64,000 bases of DNA, from contig CAINNJ010000027.1 in the NCBI GenBank assembly GCA_903851195.1, positions 183,297-247,296 of the forward strand. Direction: 5' to 3'. This DNA comes from an uncultured Acidobacteriia bacterium (GTDB lineage Bacteria > Acidobacteriota > Terriglobia > Bryobacterales > Bryobacteraceae). Shown here in pieces: positions 45,801 through 53,638 of this stretch; position 1 is the first letter of the stretch; every line of letters starts with the position of its first letter. The notes under the pieces were generated by a model. That model was not told where the DNA came from. It ran no database searches and saw only the letters and a program-made list of their open reading frames with translations. Position numbers and translations under genes: made by a program.

Positions 45801-46360
45801 TCATCTACTTCGCCGGCTACAAGAAGATCATCGATCGCTACAAGGTCGAAGAGATCGAAAAGGCCGCCGACCTCGTCATCTGGGTCTGCGACGAAGCCCC
45901 CGGTTTCACCGCCAGCCGCGTCCAGGACAGCGCCTTCGTCGGCAACATCGTCGAAGCCATGGTCGCCTACGCCCGCGGCGACCTCAACGAAACGCCCATC
46001 CCGCTGAGCGCCGTCGATCGCCTCATCGCCATCGGCTCGGACGGCATGATGAAAGCCGTGCAGCAGGCCCGCCACACCGTGCTCCTGCCCTGGCTCAAGC
46101 CCGACCACCAGGCCATCGGCAGCATCAACTCACCCATGCAGTGCATGATGAAAGAGATCTGCGCCCAGTGCCTGCAGGTGCACAAGAACCCCGAAACCGG
46201 CGAGGAGACCGTCGTCTTCTCCTGCTTCAATCAGGACCAGCCTCTCGACCACGTCGACTTCAGCAGTCTGCGCACCCGTCTCTCGCAAAACGGCGCGCAG
46301 GAAAAGCTGACCAAAATGTGGATCGACCACTGCCTGCGCGAAATCGGCGTCCGCACGTAA
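42833..46360 (+). CDS. NfnB-NfnA-like fused flavin/iron-sulfur oxidoreductase
   Basis: A 1175-residue single chain, GTG start. Residues 1-250 are helical with no domain I recognise. Residues 255-350 hold Cys clusters (CIKCHNQGKDSC, LAGCPLEEK, HRICNDCMKACVF) as in GltD/NfnB ferredoxin-like domains. FAD and NAD(P) sites follow at about 392 (VLVVGLGPAGFTLSHHL), 572 (VVIGGGLTAIDTATESL) and 738 (ILVAAGTQPNT). From 880 there is a ferredoxin-NADP-reductase/PyrK-like module (FLPGQFYRLQ, VMLVGGGLGNAVLFSIG). It ends in a 2Fe-2S Cys set (CMMKEICAQCLQ, later C in VFSCF) near 1103. NfnAB performs electron bifurcation between NADH, NADPH and ferredoxin as two subunits. Here the order is B then A in one polypeptide. 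The GTGA overlap with a glycosyltransferase gene is probably incidental. Confidence 0.82.
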   Translation: MTNLSESRTTRTLPLLPGFSFEDLYDREGLVRLDAAFLAQLLESSPALHAQLLAARENPAGLTLKQSSELIIEVAPYLDDFVGHLFGITPELQTLRHKHHALAPLYAVKRQFVQRKALTGQTPEKAAAIDGSALGSQLEELFHEPLTELSFATHVSKWTETKDAEALHADHLKLAAQYAAWAALTPAGRARHKDGVLFKAPHKLDMFHLVPAEQVPSNGLVQLQFGPAHWRDREGFQLTDPGMDLLHALDQTHYCIKCHNQGKDSCSHGLKEKDGSYKASVFGVKLAGCPLEEKISEMNVVKEHGVPIGALAVVTIDNPMAAATGHRICNDCMKACVFQKQEPVDIPQIETRSLKDVLELPWGFEIYSLLTRWNPLNFSRPVPHAASGKKVLVVGLGPAGFTLSHHLMNDGHMVAAVDGLKIEPLPSDISGVDALGNPVPFRPIEDITEIYERLSERVMAGFGGVAEYGITVRWNKNFLKVIRLLLERRRQFSMFGGVRFGGTMTVDSAFDMGFDHIALCAGAGRPTVIPMKNGLVRGVRQASDFLMALQLTGAAKSDSLANLQIRMPIVVIGGGLTAIDTATESLAYYVVQVEKFLARYEELVDELGETSVHVKWTPDEAVTAKEFLAHARAIREERAKAIAEGRSPRFIDLLNSWGGVTVAYRRRMIDAPSYTLNHEEVSKAFEEGVRFAECLAPEEVEVDAAGSAAALRFQKYQWDDATGKLSGSGERVTLPARTILVAAGTQPNTVLAREDDHNVTLDGRFFQAYDEEGLKVKPERISKPVTPQVLMSLRPDGKAISFFGDLHPSFSGNVVKAMASAKQGYPVVSRTLARRAAAAPAPDQLLATLNDELRATVHDVIRLTPNIVEVVVRAKQAARAFLPGQFYRLQNYETLAPRTKNTVLGMEGLALTGASVDHANGLLSTIVLEMGGSSDLCALLKKGEPVILMGPTGTPSETPSKETVMLVGGGLGNAVLFSIGQKLREEGSRVIYFAGYKKIIDRYKVEEIEKAADLVIWVCDEAPGFTASRVQDSAFVGNIVEAMVAYARGDLNETPIPLSAVDRLIAIGSDGMMKAVQQARHTVLLPWLKPDHQAIGSINSPMQCMMKEICAQCLQVHKNPETGEETVVFSCFNQDQPLDHVDFSSLRTRLSQNGAQEKLTKMWIDHCLREIGVRT

Positions 46361-46386
46361 ACGGCGCCGGCGAGTTAAGGCTAATC

Positions 46387-46800
46387 TTAGCCCTCCCATG
46401 GGTTCAAGGTTGCCACTCCCATCGGCCCAAAATCCGCAACATTCCTGGTCGCCACCCGCAGACGATGGACCATCGCCGTCGAGGCGATCAATGCATCCCG
46501 CTCCGCCCTCGGGTCGGGCACATGCAGAGCCGCACAGCATTGAGCAACTTTGAGGTCGACGGGCAATATTCGTCCTTTGAACGCGGGAAGAACATAGCCA
46601 TCGATCCAGCTTCGCAGCACGGCGCCTTGCGCCGCGTCCCGGCGCTGCAGCCGCAGCGCCCCGATCTCGATCTCCAGGACCGTGATCGCCGAAAGAAAAA
46701 GTTGCGGCGCCGGAACTCCGGCAGCCCATCTGGATACATTCCGGTCTGCTCGCTCTCGCCGCCTCAACTCCGAAAGAACATTCGTATCGAGCAGAAACAT
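46387..46800 (-). CDS. vapC: VapC-type PIN-domain toxin
   Basis: 137 residues. The PIN ribonuclease start FLLDTNVLSELRR gives the first acidic residue; LSAITVLEIEIGAL and ERDALIASTAMVHRLRVATR then NVADFG supply the others. Most like FitB/VapC of type II systems, which cleave tRNA or rRNA. Its ATG overlaps the antitoxin stop by one base. Both genes appear intact. Confidence 0.9.
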   Translation of the reverse strand: MFLLDTNVLSELRRRERADRNVSRWAAGVPAPQLFLSAITVLEIEIGALRLQRRDAAQGAVLRSWIDGYVLPAFKGRILPVDLKVAQCCAALHVPDPRAERDALIASTAMVHRLRVATRNVADFGPMGVATLNPWEG

Positions 46801-47057
46801 CAGGAAAAATCCGCAGCCCGGAAAATCCCCTCGCCGAGTTTGGGCGGCTCGAAATCGATCTCCGCGATTTCCGGAAAATCGAGAAGTTCGAGAATGTTGG
46901 GGCCGCCGCCCGCCAACCGCTGATACTCATCATGACGCAAAAGGACATACGCGGGCTCGCCCCGGTCCGTGATGATTACCGGGCCACCGTCGGCGGCGCG
47001 CTTCGCCCCGCTCACGTCCTGGTTAAATTCCCGGCCTGAAATGGTCGTGAGAGCCAT
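46800..47057 (-). CDS. Phd/YefM-type antitoxin
   Basis: 85 residues: ALTTISGREFNQDVSGAKRA is the Phd/YefM DNA-binding start, followed by PVIITDRGEPAYVLLRHDEYQRL. The acidic C-terminal tail (FPEIAEIDFEPPKLG) would bind the PIN toxin encoded just downstream. Autoregulation of the pair by this protein is expected from the family. Confidence 0.9.
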   Translation of the reverse strand: MALTTISGREFNQDVSGAKRAADGGPVIITDRGEPAYVLLRHDEYQRLAGGGPNILELLDFPEIAEIDFEPPKLGEGIFRAADFS

Positions 47058-47123
47058 CTTGATCCTACAATACTACATTTCAGGAGTTCGGGACCAGAGT
47101 CTTCCGGGATCCCGCCCCAGCCC

Positions 47124-47525
47124 CTACTGCACCGTCGCCCGAAACACCTCCGTCCCGCCCGGCTGCTTCGCGCCCGGATCCGACTCCGCCGTGATAAACA
47201 CATCGAAATTCCGCAGCGGCGTAACCGCTTCAAAGCTCCCCTTCAGGTTCTTATCGGTCCGCAGTTGTCCCTGCATCGCGGGCTCGCCGTTCTTCTCCTG
47301 AAACCACACCACATACGCGGTCCGCGGCGGACTCAGCTTCCCCGGTTCCGCAAGATGCTCCGTCTCCACCTTCAACTTCGTATTCCCGTTCTTATCCTTC
47401 CCGGTATTCACACTTCCGCGCGCGGCCGGCACGGCTGCCGTCGCCGCAAGCGGGAACTTCTTCCCCTGCGCCACGGTAGACGCAAGCGTTGCGCTCAGAA
47501 GAATCGCGACGATTTGTGCTTTCAT
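47124..47525 (-). CDS. Secreted protein of unknown function
   Basis: 133 residues with a signal peptide (MKAQIVAILLSATLASTVAQG). The mature part is beta-rich with YVVWFQEKNGEPAMQGQLRT and FDVFITAESDPGAKQP, a texture like RskA/anti-sigma C-terminal or Ig-like domains. No catalytic residues are evident. Its start is two bases from the stop of the small gene upstream (47528-47740), so the two are probably cotranscribed. Confidence 0.6.
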   Translation of the reverse strand: MKAQIVAILLSATLASTVAQGKKFPLAATAAVPAARGSVNTGKDKNGNTKLKVETEHLAEPGKLSPPRTAYVVWFQEKNGEPAMQGQLRTDKNLKGSFEAVTPLRNFDVFITAESDPGAKQPGGTEVFRATVQ

Positions 47526-47527
47526 GG

Positions 47528-47740
47528 TCAGAGTGTCCTCGGCCCTTTGGCCTTGAGCTGAGCCGCTTTGGACTCCTCATCCGCCTTACTGGGATGGTCG
47601 TTCGCCGGCTGCGAATGCTGTGTGGCGCTCGCGGAACTGACCTTTTCGTGAGTATCGGGTCTATGAGTATCGGTGCCGTCCGGCGACGTAACCGCGTCCT
47701 CGCGATGCGCCTCGGCCTTGTGGTGATCGTGTTTTGGCAT
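47528..47740 (-). CDS. Small hydrophilic His-rich protein
   Basis: Start placed at MPKHDHHKAEAHREDAV, with GGAG just upstream, giving 70 residues. The protein is nearly free of hydrophobic residues and rich in His, Ser, Asp, Lys and Pro (HSQPANDHPSKADEE), so it is probably disordered. Metal binding via the N-terminal His cluster is only a guess. It sits between the YfhO-like gene and the secreted protein. Confidence 0.45.
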   Translation of the reverse strand: MPKHDHHKAEAHREDAVTSPDGTDTHRPDTHEKVSSASATQHSQPANDHPSKADEESKAAQLKAKGPRTL

Positions 47741-47774
47741 ACTGCTCCAGGAGCACGCCACTGGCCCTTGGCTG

Positions 47775-50048
47775 TCACTTCGCCGTTGCCGGACCAGCCC
47801 CTTGCCTCTTTACTCGTGGGTCTGCGCGTTCGCCACGCAAAGCGCTCGACCTTTTGGGTCCTTCGACCAGTCGGCGCACAGAAGATAGTCGACCATCGAA
47901 CATATTCTCCCCTGGAAGATCCGCTTTGAAATCGCCCGCAAACCACGCCAGCGAACCGGCGAGCAGGATTCCGCCAAGGCTCAGCCAGGCGCCGGCAATG
48001 AGGCCCAGCGGATGATAGGCCATTACGACCTCGCTCGTTCCGCCCGGAATTTCCAGGCCGCGAAACGTTCCGTTCGTCATTCGTAACGAGCGGGGCTTGC
48101 CATTGACTTCGGCCTCCCACCCCGGATACATAGCCTCCGATGTCGCCAGAAAAGCGTGTCCCCTGGTCGCCACCTGCAGCACAATGCGGTTGGCCTCATA
48201 GGACCGGACGCGTACCTCACCACCCGATAGGCCACCGGAGTCGGCCGAAATACCTTCCACAATTGCCTCCCGCGCGGGGTCGAAATCCCTGTCGGCCAGA
48301 CGCCGGAATGTTTCGTCCCCGCCCCGCGAAGCCCTCACCGAACCGACCAGGTAAAAGCGCGGCAAGGGATTCACCACCGCGTAAAGATGCAGTCCTCCGA
48401 TCGCCACGTGGCCCGGCAAAGACGGAATCTCCTACAGGCTTGCCACGTAACCGGTGTTTGTCATCCGGATCAGCGGAGAATCGAATCGGACCACCGGCAG
48501 ATCTCGCCGGAAAATGGGCGATTCCGCGCCCGCCGCGGCAAGGTCGCGCGCGTTCGGCTCAGTCGCGCAGTAGAGCTGCCGCAGCCTGTACATTCTTGCC
48601 GACATGAAGGGAATGTTCCCGTCGCTTGTCGGGAGCCTCAACATGCCGGCCTGCAAAATTCCCGGTGACCAGATATCCGCGTAATCGATTCGAAGCGGCG
48701 GCACGGAAATGTCCGTGAGCGCGCGCAGGCGCGCAAGATCCTCCGGCTTTGCGCCAAACTGGTATTCCGAACTCGAAAGCGCATAGCCGCCGGGCGCGGA
48801 GTTCATCGGCCGGTCCGAACCGACAAGCAGAAGGTCGGCGGAAGTCACCAGCGCTACTGCCCACATGGCGCTCTCGGGAATGCGGCGGCTCATCCCGTCC
48901 AGCGCCACGGCCGCGGTCATGCCGGCGAAAAGACCGAAGGCCATCATGGCGTACCACGCATAAGACGCCCCCCGGATAAGACCCGGGAGGTGGCCGAAGA
49001 TCAGACCATAGAGCGGCGTGTGCTCGCCCAGCATCCAGCAGGCGCACAAAACTGTAAGTGTCAGCAGGGTACGGGCGCGCCTTTGAAACGCAGCGATGGC
49101 CAGCAGCCCAAGCGGAGCCATCCCGTGATAGACGTACATCAGCGTGAAGTTGAAATGCAGTTGGTACCGGCTCAGGTCGAAAATCCCGTAATAATCGGGC
49201 CGGATAAGAGACATGAGGGCCTCCGGCGGTATGCCCCAGGCTGTCAGCCATTCTGATCGCGTCGATGCAATGCTCTGGCCCGTCAGCCGCATCAGCGGGA
49301 TTAACTCGACGGCGGAAATCAGAGCCGCGAGAACGAACGAGCCCGCGAGACTGCCGCCGAGAACGGCAAATCTGCGCCAGGACGTTTCACGGCGGAACAG
49401 CAGGGCGGCGGCGAAAAGAATCACCGCGCCGCACACCACCAGCGTGGCAGCGGCGAAACCGGCAAGAATCGTCAGCGCGATTGCAACGGCGAGTGCGGCG
49501 AACCAGCGCGGGCGGAATCTCTCCCGCAACTCGTGGACCGCGAGAATCGCAAGCGGCAGCCATGCTCCCGCGCAGATTGCGCCCAGATGGCACGCCTGAG
49601 AGGCAAAATATCCACCCAGCTGATAAACGGTGGCTCCGGTGAGCGCCGCGGGACTTCGCAGATTCATCCGCCGCAGAAGCACCCAGGTGAAAACGCCCCC
49701 CAGCATCATGTGCAGAGGATTGAGCCACTCGACCCAATAAAACAGGTGCCTGCCCTGGCTGACATTGCCGGCCGCTATCGCCAGCCACGCAGGCGGATAA
49801 AACAACTGCGCCTGCATGTCGGCGTGAAGCGGCATCCCCGCGTAAGTGTAGGGATCCCAGAACGGCCATTGATGCTGCCGGATAGAACGGGCGATAAGAG
49901 CAAGTGTCGGGAAGTGATAGTTCTCGATGTCGTAGGGAACATGCGTCGCGACTGTAATCAGCACACGCCGGTAAAACAAGACCGGATGCAGCAGCAACAG
50001 CAGAATTGCGGTATTCGGCGCGGAGAAGATTCGCTTCAGCGTGTGCAC
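47775..50048 (-). pseudogene. YfhO family membrane protein split by an in-frame amber codon
   Basis: Two consecutive same-frame readings, 48432-50048 (538 residues) and 47775-48419 (214 residues), make one YfhO-like protein. The first has ten or more helices, with FPTLALIARSIRQHQWPFWD and YTYAGMPLHADMQAQLFYPP at the N-terminus. The second has the YfhO C-terminal signature (EAMYPGWEAEVNGKP) and a last helix. Only one codon, TAG at 48434-48432, separates them. AGGAG overlaps that stop and lies 9 bases before a TTG at 48419, so reinitiation could give two chains. YfhO proteins are thought to transfer sugars to lipoteichoic acid-type or other surface polymers. Nonsense mutation, sequencing error and genuine split gene are all possible. 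Confidence 0.75.
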
Positions 50049-50144
50049 AGGCGGCTAACCACACTCAATCATGCCAGAACCCGGCCCGGAATCCGCCGCG
50101 CGGCAAGTCTGACCGGATGTCCCGCTTTGAGGTAAAGTACGGGT

Positions 50145-51143
50145 ATGTTCGAGCGTTTCAGCGAACCGGCACGGCGAACTGTCTTCTTCGCCCGCTATGA
50201 GGCCAGCCAGTTCGGCAGCCCCCGAACCGAAACGGAACATCTCCTCCTCGGCCTGCTCCGCGAGGATAAGGCGCTGGCAAACCATCTGCTCGGTTCTTAC
50301 GCCAGGGTCGAAGCTCTTCGCGCCCGAATCGCGGACCACGGTTATAAAGACCCGAAAATCTCCACTTCCATCGACATCCCTCTGAGTTACGAATCCAGGC
50401 GAGCCATGGCTTACGGCGCCGCGGAATGCGAACTCCTGCGCCAGAAACAAATCGGCACCCACCATCTCCTCCTCGGTCTGCTTCGCGAAGAGAAATGCTT
50501 CGCCGCTCAACTGCTTCGCGACCACGGCGTCACCGAAAATTCGGTGCGCGAGTTCGCGCGGCAAAGGGAACCCGCGTCGAGGCAAGCCATCTGTCTCTCG
50601 CTCCCCGGCCTCACCCGGTGGCTTTCCGCCCGCGAAGCGGACGGCCGCTGGATCGTCGACCAACCGAGCTCCGTCCGCTTCGCCATCTACGCCACGAACC
50701 GACCGGTCGCAACCGGAGACGCGCCGAATCTGCCTCCCGACTCCGGCCTCGCGCAGATTCAGGCCCGAATCGACCTTCTCGCGCGCCGGGTGCAGCAGGC
50801 CATCGCCGGTCATGAATTCGCGAAGGCGAACTCGTATTTCGCCGAAGAAGGAATCGCCCGCGAGGACCTGCGCCGGCTTTGCGCGAAGTTCAATCTGACG
50901 GCCCCGCCCCCGCGCGTCCCGCTCCTGCGAATCGAAGTCGTGAATAACGACGCGTTCTCCGACCTCCTCCGGCGCTGCGAGACTTATCTTGAGGAAGGCG
51001 TGGCCGAAGTCTGGCTTCTGGACACGGCCCTGCGTCGCGCCTTCACCATCACCAGAACCGGGGGCCTCCGCGAGTTCAAAGGCGGAACCCTCCGGACCGG
51101 CGAACCGCCGCTCGAAATGGATCTGGCCACAATCTTCGAATAA
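50145..51143 (+). CDS. Clp-N / UVR-like / Uma2-like fusion protein
   Basis: 332 residues, no AAA domain. Residues 1-145 hold two Clp-N repeats (RRTVFFARYEASQFGSPR, TEHLLLGLLRED; AECELLRQKQIGTHHLLLGL). Residues 205-245 resemble a UVR motif (RIDLLARRVQQAIAGHEFAK then AREDLRRL). From about 260 there is the C-terminal half of a Uma2/PD-(D/E)xK fold (LLRIEVVNNDAFSDLL, YLEEGVAEVWLLDTALRR). At the expected catalytic Lys before the Y of CETYL I read Arg, so nuclease activity is doubtful. Clp-N binds adaptors or degrons, so this may be a regulatory or adaptor protein. Such fusions are common in Acidobacteriota. Confidence 0.72.
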   Translation: MFERFSEPARRTVFFARYEASQFGSPRTETEHLLLGLLREDKALANHLLGSYARVEALRARIADHGYKDPKISTSIDIPLSYESRRAMAYGAAECELLRQKQIGTHHLLLGLLREEKCFAAQLLRDHGVTENSVREFARQREPASRQAICLSLPGLTRWLSAREADGRWIVDQPSSVRFAIYATNRPVATGDAPNLPPDSGLAQIQARIDLLARRVQQAIAGHEFAKANSYFAEEGIAREDLRRLCAKFNLTAPPPRVPLLRIEVVNNDAFSDLLRRCETYLEEGVAEVWLLDTALRRAFTITRTGGLREFKGGTLRTGEPPLEMDLATIFE

Positions 51144-51189
51144 GCGGACGGTCTTCCGCCATGCTAGAATCCGGTCAGAGACAGGTCTT

Positions 51190-52353
51190 ATAACATCCAG
51201 CGATTTCGATGTTGCCATCGTGGGCGCCGGCCCCTTCGGCCTCTCCGCTACCGCCTATTTAAGGAACAAAGGGGTAGCGGTCGGTATCTTCGGTGAACCC
51301 ATGAGTTTCTGGCGGGATCACATGCCCGCCGGCATGTTTCTTCGCTCCAACTGGGCCGCCTCCCATATAGCCGATCCCCGCGCGAAATACACCCTCGATC
51401 ACTTCAAAGCGGAAACCGGCGCGCGGTTCAACCAGCCGATCCCCCTGCAGAACTTCGTGGATTACGGCAACTGGTTTCAACGCCAGGTGGTTCCCGATCT
51501 CCACCGCGAGCAGGTGACCGGGCTCGCGAAAGACGGGAACTTGTTCCGGATCGCGCTCGCCGACGGCCAGACGGTTAGAGCGGGCCGCGTCATCGTCGCC
51601 ACGGGCATCGCGCCGTTTCCGTGGATGCCGCGGGAGTTCACGCTCCTCCCTCCAACCCACGCGACACATTCCTCGGATCATCGCGACCTCAGCCGCTTTC
51701 GTGGCCAGGAGGTCCTCGTCGTTGGCGGCGGTCAGAGCGCTCTCGATGCCGCCCGGATCCTGCACGGCTTCGAGGCGAAGGTCGAAGTCGTCGCCAAGCA
51801 AAAAGTGCTGCGCTGGGTGGGCCGCAATGCCTGGCTGCACCACCTGGGTCCCATCTCGAAGTGCCTCTATTCGAATTACGACGTAGGCCCCGCGGGCATC
51901 AGCCGCCTGGTGGGTTTCCCGAATCTCTTTCGCCGTCTGCCCCGCGATCTGCAGGACCGGATCGGCCGCCGCGCCGTACGCCCGGCGGGCACCGGCTGGC
52001 AGCGCCCTTATCTGGCGAAGGTTCCCATCACGCTCAATCGCCAGGTCGCCTCCGCGCGGACCGTCGGCGAAAAAGTTCACCTGCGGCTGTCCGACAGCTC
52101 CGAACGCGTCGTCGATCACGTGATCGTCGCCACGGGCTATCGGGTCGATGCCGCCCGATACCGGTTTTTCAGCCCCGCCATTCAGCAAACGCTGCAGACC
52201 CGGAGCGGCTACCCGGTTCTCACGCGAGGCCTCGAATCCTCGGTCGCCGGCCTCCACTTCGTCGGCAAACCCGCCGCCTGGAGCTTCGGCCCCTTACTGA
52301 ACTTCATCTCCGGAGCCAACTTCGCGAGCCTCGAACTCCTGCGCGCCTTCTGA
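51190..52353 (+). CDS. FAD-dependent oxidoreductase / monooxygenase-like protein
   Basis: About 388 residues. The FAD loop is DVAIVGAGPFGLSATAYL, a second Rossmann motif is VLVVGGGQSALDAARILHG and the end of the fold is VDHVIVATGYRVDA. PMSFWRDHMPAGMFLRSNWA is typical of flavin-containing monooxygenases that act on small molecules. No ATG, GTG or TTG is found in frame between the upstream gene and the FAD motif; the nearest is TTG 50989, deep inside the Clp-N/Uma2 gene. ATA at 51190 is used only as a marker. An ATG at 51161 would need one inserted base after Val-Leu to connect. The last 23 bases recur in a repeat at 53097. Confidence 0.75.
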   Translation: MTSSDFDVAIVGAGPFGLSATAYLRNKGVAVGIFGEPMSFWRDHMPAGMFLRSNWAASHIADPRAKYTLDHFKAETGARFNQPIPLQNFVDYGNWFQRQVVPDLHREQVTGLAKDGNLFRIALADGQTVRAGRVIVATGIAPFPWMPREFTLLPPTHATHSSDHRDLSRFRGQEVLVVGGGQSALDAARILHGFEAKVEVVAKQKVLRWVGRNAWLHHLGPISKCLYSNYDVGPAGISRLVGFPNLFRRLPRDLQDRIGRRAVRPAGTGWQRPYLAKVPITLNRQVASARTVGEKVHLRLSDSSERVVDHVIVATGYRVDAARYRFFSPAIQQTLQTRSGYPVLTRGLESSVAGLHFVGKPAAWSFGPLLNFISGANFASLELLRAF

Positions 52354-52430
52354 AACCGCAAGTGTGGGGCAGCTTGTCAAGCTGCGCGCCGGTTGGTAAC
52401 CGGCGCCCTTGCCGGGTTTCCGATCCGCCC
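52331..52430. repeat. REP-like repeat with two hairpins, copy 1
   Basis: Begins in the last 23 bases of the oxidoreductase gene, then TGTGGGG. GCAGCTTG-T-CAAGCTGC (52369-52385) and GCGCCGGTT-GGT-AACCGGCGC (52386-52406) are two adjacent hairpins. Copy 2 is at 53097-53200. Confidence 0.85.
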
Positions 52431-52437
52431 CAAGCCG

Positions 52438-52958
52438 TCACGCCGCATGGTGCAAATCCTCCGTGCGCAGCATGGTCAGGACGTTCCAGTGCTCCGCCAG
52501 CGGACTCCGGTTCGCGCGCATCCATACCCGGGTAGCCGGAGGCATCGAATCCCGGCAAAGCGCTTAGCCTGACGCACCATGGAGCCGAAGTCGAACGGGC
52601 TCTGGAAAGTGGTCGCCAGCCACGGCAGTGCCTCCGCGACTCTGGCATCGGCATCCGGTCTTGCAAGCACCGTCATGAGAAGACTGTCCGGTCGGGGTCT
52701 TGATCGGGATCCGGCAATAGGAGCGAATCCCGGATAGCCAGGTGCGCTCAACCTGGCACGAAAGAGATCGTCCGCCGCCCCCCGCTGGCTAACGCCCCCG
52801 GAAGTCCTGATGCGACTCCGCAACTCCGCGGTCAAAGGCCGAGCACCCATTTCCAGCAATGAGAGGTAGGGCTGCGCGACGCCAGGCAAAGACGCCGCAT
52901 GCGTCTGCGTCAGCCCGTTGCGCTTTCGCCATCGCAACATTCCGCCATGTCGCCTCAT
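52438..52958 (-). pseudogene. Degenerate XRE-type regulator
   Basis: The minus strand keeps a helix-turn-helix (RNGLTQTHAASLPGVAQPYL then SLLEMGARPLTAELRSRI). A middle block LARPDADARVAEALPWLATT and VRQAKRFAG is like acidobacterial XRE antitoxin-type proteins. After that the frame breaks; the expected C-terminus AEHWNVLTMLRTEDLHHAA resumes in another frame and ends at 52438. Part of the middle is missing. Flanked by the two REP-like copies. Confidence 0.55.
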
Positions 52959-53096
52959 CACCGCCCGATCTGTGATATTACAACTACCCGCGACGACCCG
53001 AACACCCGATGAACCGCTTGGGTGGGGAGCCGAAGACTGGGAATAGCCTGACTGATCCTGTGCAAGTTGATTCGGGGCATTCGCGCAGATCGATCG

Positions 53097-53200
53097 TCGA
53101 ACTCCTGCGCGCCTTCTGAAGCCGGATGCGGGTGTGGGGCAGCTTGTCAAGCTGCGCGCCGGTTGCTAACCGGCGCAATTGTCGGGTTTTCGACCCGCCC
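53097..53200. repeat. REP-like repeat with two hairpins, copy 2
   Basis: TCGAACTCCTGCGCGCCTTC plus TGA at 53097-53119 repeats the 3' end of the oxidoreductase gene. TGTGGGGCAGCTTGTCAAGC and the GCGCCGGTT-GCT-AACCGGCGC hairpin follow. It differs from copy 1 mainly by a 4-base insertion and a few substitutions. Confidence 0.85.
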
Positions 53201-53224
53201 CGGAAATGACATCCCGCCCCACAT

Positions 53225-53440
53225 CCAGTGAACACGCGGAAGCAGGATTCTGCGCGGAGGCCGGCGGATCGCCAGTCCCGAAGGATGTAGTCGGTCGAGC
53301 CCGGCGTTCCGGGCAGGCCTCGTCGTGAGAATGCCGACAACCACATCCGGACCCCCGGCGAGGTACGTCGCGCCTGCAATGACCACGACGGGCCGGACCC
53401 TGGTTTCCCGGGCGCCGACCAGGACGCCCACCTACCACAT
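53225..53440 (-). pseudogene. Frameshifted MazF/PemK-type toxin
   Basis: One minus-strand frame has RPVVVIAGATYLAGGPDVVV then GILTTRP; a second frame picks up directly with STDYILRDWRSAGLRAESCF then RVFTG. Together they match MazF-like proteins of this phylum, so at least one base was lost or gained near 53300. The N-terminal strand is also poorly preserved. The small gene just upstream (53447-53638) would be its antitoxin. Confidence 0.65.
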
Positions 53441-53446
53441 CGCCTG

Positions 53447-53638
53447 TCAGGGGCGGCGCATGGATGCGGCCTTGAAATCGTTCAGGTCTTCATCGGACCA
53501 CGAATCCGACCAGTCGATCCTCGGGTTCGGCGCCCGTTCCGCCAATCTCTCCGCCAGCGCGGACAGTTCCGTCGCCGCGGCCGGAGGCAACCGTTGAAAG
53601 GCGCCCACCAGGAAGGCTTCCCGCTGGCTGAACTGCAT
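53447..53638 (-). CDS. Small antitoxin-like protein
   Basis: 63 residues: MQFSQREAFLVGAFQRLPPA, a Glu/Ala helix and the acidic DWSDSWSDEDLNDFKAAS tail. The layout (helical start, acidic toxin-wrapping tail) and its place directly before MazF-like remnants fit a MazE-type antitoxin. It has no frameshift. The stop overlaps the former toxin start region. Confidence 0.6.
   Translation of the reverse strand: MQFSQREAFLVGAFQRLPPAAATELSALAERLAERAPNPRIDWSDSWSDEDLNDFKAASMRRP

Noticed and set aside
45640..46923. 427-codon plus-strand frame across the oxidoreductase end and VapBC
   Set aside because: It is a shadow crossing two well-supported genes in other frames, Arg/His/Pro-rich and without motifs.
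48411..48440. Frameshift in the YfhO gene
   Set aside because: The two halves are in the same frame; the interruption is a TAG codon, not an indel.
52361..53224. tRNA or small RNA gene in the repeat region
   Set aside because: The hairpins are short and adjacent, with no cloverleaf, CCA or T-loop pattern.
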